DNA of 64,000 nt from Dehalococcoides mccartyi 195 (GTDB lineage Bacteria; Chloroflexota; Dehalococcoidia; Dehalococcoidales; Dehalococcoidaceae): positions 372,001-436,000 of the forward strand of contig NC_002936.3 in NCBI RefSeq assembly GCF_000011905.1. Reading direction: 5' to 3'. Below the pieces are notes generated by a model. That model did no database searches, had not been told where the DNA came from, and worked only from the letters and a program-made list of their open reading frames with translations. This document shows, in pieces, positions 54,851 through 63,357 of the stretch (positions are counted from its first letter, which is position 1; the number at the start of each line of letters is the position of its first letter). The position numbers and the translations under genes were made by a program.

Positions 54851-55930
54851 ATGTCTCATAACGTAACCCTTATACCCGGTGACGGGATTGGCCCTGAAAT
54901 ATCTGAGGCAACCCGCCGGGTACTGGAAGCTACCGGTGTAAAGTTTAACTGGGAGATAGTAAATGCCGGTGCGGATGTGGTAGCCGAATATGGCACGCCT
55001 CTACCGGATATGGTGCTTGAATCCATTCGTAAAAACAAGGTTGCCATCAAAGGGCCGGTGACTACCCCGGTCGGCTCAGGGTTTAGAAGTGTAAATGTGG
55101 GTATGCGCAAGGCTCTTAATCTTTATACCTGCCTGCGCCCCTGCAAGACCTATCCCGGTGTTCCCTCCCGCTATGACAATGTGGATATTGTTATCGTGCG
55201 GGAAAACATGGAAGACCTGTATGCCGGTATTGAGTTTGAAAAGGGCAGCCCCGAAGCCCTAAGGCTTATAGAGTTTATCAAAGAGAATAAAAAGGTTGAA
55301 ATACGGGCGGATTCGGGTATCAGCATAAAGCCTATCAGCGTGTTCGGCACCGAACGCATATTCCGCTGGGCTTTTAAATATGCCCGGGACAACAAACGCA
55401 AAAGGGTTACGGCTGTCCACAAAGCTAATATCATGAAATATTCTGACGGGCTTTTCCTGGCTATAGGCCGCAAAGTGGCCGAGGAATACCCGGAGATAGA
55501 GTTTGAAGACCGTATTGTAGACAATATGACTATGCAGCTGGTCAAAAACCCCTCCCAGTTTGATATTCTGGTCTGCCCAAATCTGTACGGGGACATTCTG
55601 TCTGATTTGTGTGCCGGGTTGGTGGGCGGCCTGGGGGTTGCACCGGGTGCTAATATCGGTGATGAGTATGCCCTGTTTGAGCCTACCCATGGCTCTGCCC
55701 CCAAGTACAAGGGGATGAATAAGGTAAACCCCATGGCCATGATGCTTTCCGGGGTGCTGATGCTTCGCTACCTGAAAGAGGAAAAGGCCGCTGATAAGCT
55801 GGAAAATGCTATTGCAGCTGTTATTGCCGAAGGCAAGAGTGTTACCTATGATATGCTTTCACCTGACAAACAGGCGGCGGCGGTAGGCACTTCGCAGGTG
55901 GCAGACGCCATAATAGCCAAAATGAAATAA
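54851..55930 (+). CDS. Isocitrate dehydrogenase, NAD-type
   Basis: The 359-residue beta-decarboxylating dehydrogenase probably turns isocitrate into 2-oxoglutarate. It has IPGDGIGPEI, the substrate loop with GSGFRSVNVGMRK followed by LYTCLRPCK, VRENMEDLYAG, and the late NLYGDILSDLCAGLVGG and GSAPKYKG. The substrate loop resembles NAD-isocitrate dehydrogenases rather than 3-isopropylmalate dehydrogenase, but homoisocitrate cannot be excluded. It starts 14 bases after the small hydratase subunit. Confidence 0.88.
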   Translation: MSHNVTLIPGDGIGPEISEATRRVLEATGVKFNWEIVNAGADVVAEYGTPLPDMVLESIRKNKVAIKGPVTTPVGSGFRSVNVGMRKALNLYTCLRPCKTYPGVPSRYDNVDIVIVRENMEDLYAGIEFEKGSPEALRLIEFIKENKKVEIRADSGISIKPISVFGTERIFRWAFKYARDNKRKRVTAVHKANIMKYSDGLFLAIGRKVAEEYPEIEFEDRIVDNMTMQLVKNPSQFDILVCPNLYGDILSDLCAGLVGGLGVAPGANIGDEYALFEPTHGSAPKYKGMNKVNPMAMMLSGVLMLRYLKEEKAADKLENAIAAVIAEGKSVTYDMLSPDKQAAAVGTSQVADAIIAKMK

Positions 55931-56006
55931 AAGTGCGGCTAGTCTTATGGGTATTGTACCCTCAGGCTTAGCTGCCTGAATTGATAACAGGTGAGGAAGA
56001 AAATAA

Positions 56007-56930
56007 ATGCCCAAAATTAGTGTCATAGGTGCCGGCAATGTGGGGGCAACACTTGCCCAGCGCCTTATAGAAAAAGACTTTGCAGATGTGGTCATGCTGG
56101 ACGTGGTGGAGGGTATTCCCCAGGGTAAGGCTCTGGACATTTCCCAGTCTGCCAATGTACTTGGTTTCAGCCATACCATTACCGGCAGCAATGATTATGC
56201 CGAAACAGCCGGCTCTGAAATAGTGGTGATAACCGCCGGTATTGCCCGCAAACCGGGCATGACCCGTGAGGAACTGCTGGCTATAAACCAGAAGATTATG
56301 ACCGATGTGGTTTCAAACTGCCTTAAATACTCCCCCGAAGCCACCTTGGTGGTCGTCTCCAACCCGGTGGATACCATGACCTATCTGGCCTGGAAACTTT
56401 CAGGCCTGCCCCGGAAACGGGTGGTGGGTCTTTCAGGCGTGCTGGACGGAGGGCGTCTGGCTACCTTTGTAGCCCGTGAGCTTGGGGTAAAACCTTCGGC
56501 TGTTACGCCCTGCGTAATGGGCGAACACGGCGGCAGCATGGTGGTCATGCCCCGTTTTACCCTGGTAAGCGGCAAACCCCTGTCCGAACTGGTTTCGGCT
56601 GAAAAAGCAGATGAACTGGCCAAACGGGCAGTCAACGGCGGTGCCGAGATAGTGGCTTTCCTTAAAACCGGCAGCGCTTTTTATGCCCCGTCTGCTTCCA
56701 TAGCTGCCATGGCGGAGGCTATTTTTACGGGCAGCGGAAAGGTTATGAACTGTGCCGCGGTGCTGGATGGCGAATACGGCCTGAAAAATATTGTGCTGGG
56801 CGTGCCGGTAAAGCTGGGCAAAGGCGGCCTACAGGAAATTATCACCTTGCCGCTGGATGGGACGGAAAACGCCCGCCTTTTAGCATCTGCCGAAGTAGTG
56901 AAAGGGCAGATAGCCGCCCTTTCGCTTTAA
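56007..56930 (+). CDS. mdh: Malate dehydrogenase
   Basis: The 307-residue NAD-dependent enzyme interconverts malate and oxaloacetate. It has the Rossmann start GAGNVGATLAQ, the substrate loop RKPGMTREELL with the arginines expected for malate, NPVDTMTY, and the catalytic GEHGGSMV. It belongs to the lactate-dehydrogenase-like MDH group found in many anaerobes. GAGGAAG precedes the ATG. Confidence 0.95.
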   Translation: MPKISVIGAGNVGATLAQRLIEKDFADVVMLDVVEGIPQGKALDISQSANVLGFSHTITGSNDYAETAGSEIVVITAGIARKPGMTREELLAINQKIMTDVVSNCLKYSPEATLVVVSNPVDTMTYLAWKLSGLPRKRVVGLSGVLDGGRLATFVARELGVKPSAVTPCVMGEHGGSMVVMPRFTLVSGKPLSELVSAEKADELAKRAVNGGAEIVAFLKTGSAFYAPSASIAAMAEAIFTGSGKVMNCAAVLDGEYGLKNIVLGVPVKLGKGGLQEIITLPLDGTENARLLASAEVVKGQIAALSL

Positions 56931-56952
56931 TAAGTTTAAAGGAGACAATGCA

Positions 56953-57324
56953 GTGAGTAATGATAAAGAATTTCTGGATGCTTTTTTAAAGCTCAAAACC
57001 GAGCTGGATGATACGGTTTACAAGCTTGAAGATGTGGTCATAAACGGCAATCTGGAAGAGAAAGTTGCCGCTTTGAAGGAAGCGGAAGAAACTTTGCTTC
57101 CCTCCCTTGAAAGATTTGATACCCTGCCCGAACCCGAAGCTGAAAGTGTCAAGAATGCACGGGATTCATATAAAAAAGCCATGCAGCTTTATCAGCAGGC
57201 CTGCGGGCATTACGTGAAACTCCTGACCGAGCAGAACCGCGAAGAGGGTAAAGATGGTGCTTACAAAATGAAACAGGCCGGAGACCTGTTTGTAAAGGCC
57301 AGCGAGTATTTAGAGGGTAAATAA
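56953..57324 (+). CDS. Hypothetical helical protein between malate dehydrogenase and fumarase
   Basis: I do not recognise this 123-residue protein. It is acidic, rich in Glu, Lys, Leu and Ala, and looks entirely alpha-helical, perhaps a small helical bundle. Only one Cys is present, so no metal site is seen. GTG 56953 follows GGAGACA. Its position, directly followed by fumarase with no gap, suggests a role tied to this module. Confidence 0.75.
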   Translation: MSNDKEFLDAFLKLKTELDDTVYKLEDVVINGNLEEKVAALKEAEETLLPSLERFDTLPEPEAESVKNARDSYKKAMQLYQQACGHYVKLLTEQNREEGKDGAYKMKQAGDLFVKASEYLEGK

Positions 57325-58167
57325 GTGCGGGAGATAGATTCATCCCAAATAAGTGCGGCTCTCTCGGAGCTTATTGTAAAAACCAGTACCAGCTTGGGTG
57401 ATGACATTTTAACAGCTTTACATAAAGCATATGAAGCTGAAGTGTCTCCTGCCGGGCGGGATATACTTCTGAGTTTGCTTGAAAATGCCTGTATTGCCGG
57501 GGAGAAAAAAATACCCCTCTGTCAGGATACCGGTACGGCCATTGTCTTTGCCGAAGCAGGGCAGGATGTGCATATAAATGGCAATCTTGTTGATGCTATA
57601 AATTTGGGTGTCAGGCAGGGGTACGAGCAGGCTTACCTCAGGAAATCTATTGTCTCCCAGCCGTTTTCCGAACGTGTAAATACCCAAGACAATACTCCGG
57701 CGGTTATTCATACTGAAATAGTTCCCGGTGACCGTCTGAAGCTCAGTTTTATGGCTAAGGGAAGCGGAGCGGAGAATATGAGCCGCCTTTTCATGCTTAA
57801 GCCCGGGGTGGGGCATGAAGGGGTGATAGAGGCGGTGCTGGAAACAGTGGAAAATGCCGGCGGCAGTCCCTGTCCGCCTATTATTATCGGGTTGGGGGTA
57901 GGGGCAACTGCCGAAAAGGCCATGTTTATGGCTAAAAAGGCTTTGCTTCGGCCGCTGGGCGTATCCAGCCCTGAGGCTGAGGTGGCGGCTCTGGAAGCCG
58001 AGGTGCTGAAACGGGTAAATGGCCTGGGTATAGGTCCGCTTGGCTTAGGCGGTAGGGTGACTGCCCTGGGAGTGATGGCAGAAGCCGCACCCACCCATAT
58101 TGCCAGTTTGCCGGTGGCGGTAAACCTGCAGTGCCATAGCGCCCGCCATGGTGAGGTGGTGCTGTGA
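57325..58167 (+). CDS. Fumarate hydratase, class I, alpha subunit
   Basis: The oxygen-sensitive 4Fe-4S fumarase interconverts fumarate and malate. The 280-residue alpha subunit has the conserved CQDTGTA segment, GSGAENMS, and the GVGATAEKA motif. Three cysteines suitable for the cluster are at CQDT, in the GSPCPP segment and near the C-terminus (LQCHSARH). The GTG start abuts the upstream stop. Two-subunit forms are common in strict anaerobes. Confidence 0.94.
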   Translation: MREIDSSQISAALSELIVKTSTSLGDDILTALHKAYEAEVSPAGRDILLSLLENACIAGEKKIPLCQDTGTAIVFAEAGQDVHINGNLVDAINLGVRQGYEQAYLRKSIVSQPFSERVNTQDNTPAVIHTEIVPGDRLKLSFMAKGSGAENMSRLFMLKPGVGHEGVIEAVLETVENAGGSPCPPIIIGLGVGATAEKAMFMAKKALLRPLGVSSPEAEVAALEAEVLKRVNGLGIGPLGLGGRVTALGVMAEAAPTHIASLPVAVNLQCHSARHGEVVL

Positions 58168-58730
58168 TATCCGGTATAAAACTGAATTCCCCGTTTAACC
58201 CTGCTGAACTGGAAAAGCTGCAAGCCGGAGATAGGGTGCTGATATCCGGTGTTATATATGCCGCCCGTGATGCCGCCCATAAGCGGCTGGTGGAAGCTCT
58301 TAATCAGGGCAAACCGCTTCCTTTTGACCTTAAAGGCCAGACTGTTTACTACATGGGGCCTTCGCCTGCCAAACCGGGTGAGGTTATAGGTTCAGCTGGC
58401 CCTACCACCAGTAGCCGGATGGACCGCTATACCCCGGAACTGCTGGATGCCGGGTTGCTGGCTATTATCGGCAAGGGCAACCGTTCGGCTGAGGTCAGCC
58501 GGGCTATTGTAGGCAAAAAGGCGGTTTATTTCATATCTATAGGAGGGGCAGGGGCACTTCTCTCACAGCGTATCAAAGAAAGCCGGATGGTGGCTTACCC
58601 TGAACTTGGGGCGGAAGCTATACTGGCGCTAAAGGTGGAGGATTTTCCGGCTATAGTGGCTATTGACTCTCAGGGGAACAACGCTTTTACTCTTGGTCAG
58701 TCCATTTACCGCACGGCTAAGGAGGCCTGA
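58164..58730 (+). CDS. Fumarate hydratase, class I, beta subunit
   Basis: The 188-residue beta subunit has the family segments GDRVLISGVIYAARDAAHKR, YMGPSPAKPG and GPTTSSRMD. The GTG start overlaps the alpha stop by four bases. It completes the fumarase begun by the upstream gene. Confidence 0.94.
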   Translation: MISGIKLNSPFNPAELEKLQAGDRVLISGVIYAARDAAHKRLVEALNQGKPLPFDLKGQTVYYMGPSPAKPGEVIGSAGPTTSSRMDRYTPELLDAGLLAIIGKGNRSAEVSRAIVGKKAVYFISIGGAGALLSQRIKESRMVAYPELGAEAILALKVEDFPAIVAIDSQGNNAFTLGQSIYRTAKEA

Positions 58731-58731
58731 T

Positions 58732-59073
58732 ATGAGTTGTATATTTTGCCAGATTGTCAAAGGGGAGATACCTGCCCAGATAGTTTACAAAGATGAAGAT
58801 TTGGTGGCTTTCAAAGATATAAATCCCCAGTCACCGGTGCATATACTTATTATCCCCCGCAGGCATATTACCAATCTGACTGAGCTGGACGAAGCTGATA
58901 CCGAACTGGCGGGTAAAATGATTTTACTGGCCGGCAAGCTTGCCCGTGAGATGGATATTGCCGAAAGCGGTTACCGGCTGGTGATTAACAGCGGGCGTGA
59001 AGGCGGGCAGGTAGTTAATCACCTTCATTTACACCTTTTAGGCGGCCGCCAGCTTGGCGGACAGCTGGGTTAG
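58732..59073 (+). CDS. HIT family nucleotide hydrolase
   Basis: The 113-residue HIT protein (HinT-like) hydrolyses nucleotide phosphoramidates or related compounds. It shows CIFCQIVKGEIPA at the start and the histidine triad HLHLHLLGG near the end. GGAGG at 58721-58725 fixes ATG 58732; a longer frame begins inside the fumarase gene. It shares stop-region bases with the convergent NUDIX gene. Confidence 0.95.
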   Translation: MSCIFCQIVKGEIPAQIVYKDEDLVAFKDINPQSPVHILIIPRRHITNLTELDEADTELAGKMILLAGKLAREMDIAESGYRLVINSGREGGQVVNHLHLHLLGGRQLGGQLG

Positions 59074-59600
59074 ACAGAAGTCCGGCTGAAATACAGCATC
59101 AGCCCGGCCAGTGTCTTGGAGTCTGTTATTTGCCCCCCCGCAATCATGGCTTTTACTTCCGCCGGGGTATAGCGGAAAACCTCTATATCCTCGGTATCTT
59201 CGGCAGTGAGGGGGGCGTATTCCAGGTCACTTGCCACCAGAACGTGCAGATACTCGGTCAGAAAGCCCGGTGATGAATAAAATCCGCCCAGCCGCTTGAG
59301 TTTGTGCGGTTTATAGCCGGCTTCTTCCCGCAGTTCGCGGCTGGCACTTTCTTCCGGTGTTTCCCCGGCATCCATGCTGCCTGCCACCAGTTCCAGCATA
59401 TCTTGGGAAGCGGCCAAACGGTATTGTTTTACCATCAGCAGTTTGCCGTCCGCATCTTCTGCTATTACTACCACGCAGGGGTTATGTTCCACCAGCTCAC
59501 GCGGGGCAACTTTGCCCGAAGGCAGTTCCACCGCCGCTTTGCGGACTTTAATCAGGTTGCCGCAGTATATATACTGGCTTGAAAGTATCTTTTCTACCAT
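59070..59600 (-). CDS. NUDIX hydrolase, ADP-ribose pyrophosphatase-like
   Basis: The 176-residue protein has a complete NUDIX box near residues 77-99, with GETPEES and RELREEAG. The upstream VMVKQYR-like segment (MVKQYRLAA) and the overall plan resemble ADP-ribose pyrophosphatases, which cut ADP-ribose to AMP and ribose 5-phosphate. GGAGACC precedes the ATG at 59600. NAD kinase lies two genes upstream, which fits NAD turnover. Confidence 0.9.
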   Translation of the reverse strand: MVEKILSSQYIYCGNLIKVRKAAVELPSGKVAPRELVEHNPCVVVIAEDADGKLLMVKQYRLAASQDMLELVAGSMDAGETPEESASRELREEAGYKPHKLKRLGGFYSSPGFLTEYLHVLVASDLEYAPLTAEDTEDIEVFRYTPAEVKAMIAGGQITDSKTLAGLMLYFSRTSV

Positions 59601-59618
59601 GTTACAGGTCTCCTGAGT

Positions 59619-60095
59619 TTAGGCAATATTTGCTTCGGTTAGGGATAGCATCATAGCAGTTTCATCACAGTTGGGGAATTTGGGGCATCGGTAGCATTCC
59701 CCCCATATTTTGTGGGGCAAAGCATTCTTTTCCACCTGGTGGAAGCCGCATTTTGCAAAGAAAGCCGGTTTATAGGTCAGGCAAAATACGGTGGGTATCT
59801 GCAGGGATTTGGCATCTTCCAGACAGGCTTTGACCACCATTTCACCCAGCCCCTGGCGGTGGCGTTCTTCGGAAACAGCCAGAGATTTTACCTCCGCCAA
59901 ATCTGCCCAGCTGATATGCAGGGCGGCACAGGCAATTACCTCACCGTTATCACCCCGGATTACATAAAAATCCCGCAGATTTTCATATATTTCAGCCAGA
60001 GAGCGGGCCAGCATCTGGCCATGGTCGGCAAAATTGTTTACCAGCTTGTGAATAGTGGTGGCGTCTTTTATGGTGGCTTTATCTATCGTATACAC
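59619..60095 (-). CDS. GNAT family N-acetyltransferase with C-terminal cysteines
   Basis: The 158-residue protein has the acetyl-CoA motif [15 protein letters not shown] and the plan of ArgA-type N-acetyltransferases, including the segment [13 protein letters not shown]. The C-terminus holds [13 protein letters not shown], three closely spaced cysteines that may bind metal. An N-acetylglutamate synthase role is plausible but not proven. It overlaps nadK by 17 bases. Confidence 0.8.
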
Positions 60096-60933
60096 TTTCG
60101 TTATTACCTTTCAGTTTGGTATCAAGCTCTTTATAGAAATAATTATCCGGCCTCAGCCTTATGAAGTTTATCTTCTTTGCACTTCGCCTGAGACGAAGGA
60201 TATCTCCGCTTGATACCGGCATATTGATAAAGCCGTCTATACTCAGGGTGGCTTCGTGCCAGGTATTTACCTTTAAATCTATAGTACTGTCTGCCGGAAG
60301 TACCAGACTATAGCCTCGCCCCAAGTGGGGAAGAATAGGGGTAAGAATAATATCAGCTGAGTTTGGCTGGAGGACAGGCCCTCCGGCGGCATACGAATAG
60401 CCGGTGCTGCCGGTGGCGGTGGAAACAATAGCCCCGTCAGCTTTATAGGTAGTGAACGGATGTGAGTTTATATCTACCGAAACGCAGATAACCCGGGCAA
60501 TCTGCCCGCGGGCTACTACAGCGTCATTCATAATAAAAAACTGGCGGGCGGGTGCGGAGTTGTGGGGCAGATACTCTGCCTCAAGCAGGTTGCGTTCATC
60601 TATCCAGCCATTACCGGCCAGTACCTTTTCCAGCCCCAAAATGGCATCTTCAGGTGAAAGCTCGGTCATAAAGCCCACTTTGCCCAGGTTTATACTTAAA
60701 ATGGGTATCTCGTGGGGCAAAATGGCATGGGCGGTACGTAAAATAGTGCCGTCACCGCCGGTAGTCACAATAAGCTGGGTGTTTTGTATTTTGGAGGCCA
60801 GCTTGTCTGCCTGCCAGGCGGAGTCTGACCAGTTTTCAATTCCCAGTGAGTCCAGCTTGGCGGCCAGCCTGACAGCCAGCTCACAGGCAGCCGGGTTTAA
60901 GGGGTGATATATAATGCCAATCTTTTTGTACAT
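60079..60933 (-). CDS. nadK: NAD kinase
   Basis: NadK phosphorylates NAD to NADP. The 284-residue protein has the catalytic GGDGT, the NAD-binding [11 protein letters not shown] and [21 protein letters not shown]. It leads a minus-strand run with the GNAT and NUDIX genes. Confidence 0.96.
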
Positions 60934-61004
60934 AACAGAAAATCCTTAAGTAAAGACAAAATGAGTGTAACAACCCTAAGTGCGGGTGTCAAACAGAGGA
61001 AAGT

Positions 61005-61328
61005 TTACCTGCGCCTGGAGAAAAACAGCAGCAAAAGGCCGACACAGGCAATGGCTGCACCCCAGACAATTCCGTAGGCCAGCTGTTTTACCAGCAGGAA
61101 CGTAATGGCACCCAGAAGGAGGCCAATGAATAATACAATAATACCCAAGTACTGCAGGCGATATGATACATGGCTGCGGGGGGGCGCTTTGGGAGCGGTC
61201 CGCACCGGCTTGGGTTTGTCATCTTCAGTGGTATCTGACTTTTTGCCTAGCTTGCCGAATTTGCTGACTGCCCAGACAATAGCTATCAGGCCGCCTATCA
61301 AGAGTATTTCTATAGGGCCAACTTTCAT
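61005..61328 (-). CDS. Small membrane protein with TatA-like N-terminus
   Basis: The 107-residue protein has a short N-terminal membrane helix (about 6-20) followed by SKFGKLGKK, which resembles TatA/TatB. A charged, proline-rich linker leads to two more membrane segments (about 61-80 and 84-102) and an RRR end. True TatA has one helix and an amphipathic helix, so this is not a standard TatA. GGAG precedes ATG 61328. Confidence 0.7.
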   Translation of the reverse strand: MKVGPIEILLIGGLIAIVWAVSKFGKLGKKSDTTEDDKPKPVRTAPKAPPRSHVSYRLQYLGIIVLFIGLLLGAITFLLVKQLAYGIVWGAAIACVGLLLLFFSRRR

Positions 61329-61366
61329 AATGCTCCTGCAGGTTCAAAATCAAATACTAAGTATAT

Positions 61367-61375
61367 AGAATACCA
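61367..61375 (-). promoter_or_regulatory. Extended -10 promoter of the TatA-like gene
   Basis: TGG plus TATTCT on the minus strand, about 38 bases before ATG 61328. Confidence 0.4.
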
Positions 61376-61420
61376 TAAAATACCGAAAGTTCAAATCATA
61401 TTCTGTACGGAGTGCATTTA

Positions 61421-62284
61421 TCAGGGCTGTTTTAAGTGATACATATCCTGATAGGCTTTTTCAAACCCGGGCTCTGTTTGGGCAAGCTTATCCTTAATGG
61501 CTTGCATACGGTGGGCAAACCCGGTTTTGTCTCCGTTTTTTACCAGCTCAGCCCAGTCGGTTGCTCTCTTTATAAAGTCGGCTTCCAGCCCCGGCAGCTT
61601 TGGCATATTTACCTGGAGTGAGGCATACAGATTCGGGTCTTCGGTTAAAACGCTCTTGGTCAGGGTGTCCAGCAGGCGGAAAGTAGTGCCGCCGGCACCG
61701 GCTATACCGGGCAGGTTCTGCCCCAGCAGGGTATCAGCTGACACTATAGCTATAAAATGAGCCAGCCCCAGCACCACTGACATCAGCCGGTCATGTTCTT
61801 CCGGGCTAATTAAGCTGACAGTGCTGCCGTGTTTTTCCAGCCAGATTTTTACCTTTTCGGCAAGTTCAGTTTCTGCCCCGGTAGTGGGTGTCAGTATAAA
61901 GTTATAGCCTTTAAGTGATTTTGCCCCCGGCCCGAATACCGGGTGGGTGCCCAGTGTGCGGCAGTGGGGCAAATACTGGTGCATCAGCTCCACCGGGCGT
62001 TCTTTTACCGAACACAGGTCAAAAACCATCTGCTCCGGTTTGGTAAACGGGGCAATCTCCTTCAGGGTGTCTTCAAATGCGTCAATAGGTACGGATATCA
62101 CCAGACAGTCCATTTCGGTCAGCTGGTCAGGCTGGGTAATCACCTGAGAGCCTAAGCGGCTGGCTACGGGTGCAAGTTTGGAGGGGTTTCGCCCCCAAAG
62201 CCAAACCTGATGTCCGTTTTCCGTAAGGAAGCGGCTGAACCACTGTCCCATCTTGCCGCTGCCGCCCAGTATGCCTATTTTCAT
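61421..62284 (-). CDS. tyrA: Prephenate dehydrogenase
   Basis: TyrA oxidises prephenate to 4-hydroxyphenylpyruvate for tyrosine. The 287-residue protein opens with a Rossmann motif GILGGSGKMGQWF and has DLCSVKERPVELM, the GTHPVFGPG segment and a helical C-terminal dimerization domain. There is no fused chorismate mutase; that activity is in PheA. The start overlaps the pheA stop by 4 bases. Confidence 0.93.
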   Translation of the reverse strand: MKIGILGGSGKMGQWFSRFLTENGHQVWLWGRNPSKLAPVASRLGSQVITQPDQLTEMDCLVISVPIDAFEDTLKEIAPFTKPEQMVFDLCSVKERPVELMHQYLPHCRTLGTHPVFGPGAKSLKGYNFILTPTTGAETELAEKVKIWLEKHGSTVSLISPEEHDRLMSVVLGLAHFIAIVSADTLLGQNLPGIAGAGGTTFRLLDTLTKSVLTEDPNLYASLQVNMPKLPGLEADFIKRATDWAELVKNGDKTGFAHRMQAIKDKLAQTEPGFEKAYQDMYHLKQP

Positions 62285-63357
62285 ATTCGTTTTTTCATTT
62301 TGGGGTAAGACCCAAGCACTTTCATAAATATAACATGGTCTTCGGCTTTTGCCAGCGCCTGTTTAATGTTTTCGTCCTGGCGGTGGCCTTCTATATCCAG
62401 GTAAAAGTTGTACTCCCAGGGTTTAAGGCGGGTGGGACGGGATTCCAGCTTGGTCATATTTATTTTTCTGGAGGCCAGTTCCTTTATGAAGTCATACAGC
62501 GCCCCGGCCTCATGTTTGACGGCGAAGACCACCGAAGTTTTATCATTGCCGCTGGGTGCGGAATCCTGCTTGGCAAGGACGAAGAAACGGGTGTAGTTGT
62601 TTATATTATCCTCTATTTCCCGTTCCAGCACTTTCATATTATAAATTACGGCCGCTCTTTCAGAGGCGATGGCCGCCCCGTCTAAAAGGTGTTTTTCTTT
62701 AATCATTTTGACACTGCCGGCGGTATCGTAGGCCGGTATCAGCTCTGCCCGCAGGTGTTTTAAAAATGACTGGCATTGCCCCAGTGCCTGGGGGTGGGAA
62801 TAAATGGTTTTTACCCCTTCCAGAGTGGTTTCGGGGTTGGCTATCAGACAGTGGGAAACCCTTAGCTCATGTTCGGCGGCAACCATAAGGTTAGAATCAA
62901 ACAGCAGGTCATAGGTGCGGGAAATAGAGCCCTCAAGTGAGTTTTCCACCGGCACTACCGCAAAGCGGGCCATTCCTTTTTCCACTGCCTCAAAAGCCCC
63001 GTCCAGCTGTTCGTAAGGCAGGGCGAGGGTGTTGGGGCCGAATATTTTCAGGGCAGTTTCCTCACTGTAAGCACCGGCCGCTCCCTGAAAGGCTACGGTG
63101 AACCGCTGCTGTTTCTTGGATATAAACAGTATTTCCTGGTACAGGGATTCAATATCCTGCGGGTCAAGACCCAGAGACCGGGCCAGTGACTGAACCCTGT
63201 TTAAAACCTCTGATTCACGTGAGAGGTCCTGAACAGGGGAGTTAGTTTCTTCTTTGACTTTGCCTATCTGGTCGGATACCTCAAGCCTCTTTGCCATCAG
63301 CTTGACCAGCTCGGCATCCAGTTCATCTATCTGTTTGCGCAGGTCTGAAAGGTTCAT
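62281..63357 (-). CDS. pheA: Bifunctional chorismate mutase / prephenate dehydratase
   Basis: This P-protein makes phenylpyruvate from chorismate. The 358-residue sequence has an N-terminal AroQ-type chorismate mutase (about 1-85, with [19 protein letters not shown]), a prephenate dehydratase domain beginning with [13 protein letters not shown] and including [10 protein letters not shown] and a THR-type site at NYTRFFVL, and a C-terminal ACT domain with the ESRPTR motif for feedback by phenylalanine. Overlaps both neighbours by 4 bases. Confidence 0.96.
   Translation of the reverse strand: MNLSDLRKQIDELDAELVKLMAKRLEVSDQIGKVKEETNSPVQDLSRESEVLNRVQSLARSLGLDPQDIESLYQEILFISKKQQRFTVAFQGAAGAYSEETALKIFGPNTLALPYEQLDGAFEAVEKGMARFAVVPVENSLEGSISRTYDLLFDSNLMVAAEHELRVSHCLIANPETTLEGVKTIYSHPQALGQCQSFLKHLRAELIPAYDTAGSVKMIKEKHLLDGAAIASERAAVIYNMKVLEREIEDNINNYTRFFVLAKQDSAPSGNDKTSVVFAVKHEAGALYDFIKELASRKINMTKLESRPTRLKPWEYNFYLDIEGHRQDENIKQALAKAEDHVIFMKVLGSYPKMKKRI

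Noticed and set aside
53080-55930. Reading these genes as a leucine (leuCDB) operon
   Set aside because: There is no leuA, the dehydrogenase loop fits isocitrate better, and malate dehydrogenase and fumarase follow; it remains an alternative, not the preferred call.
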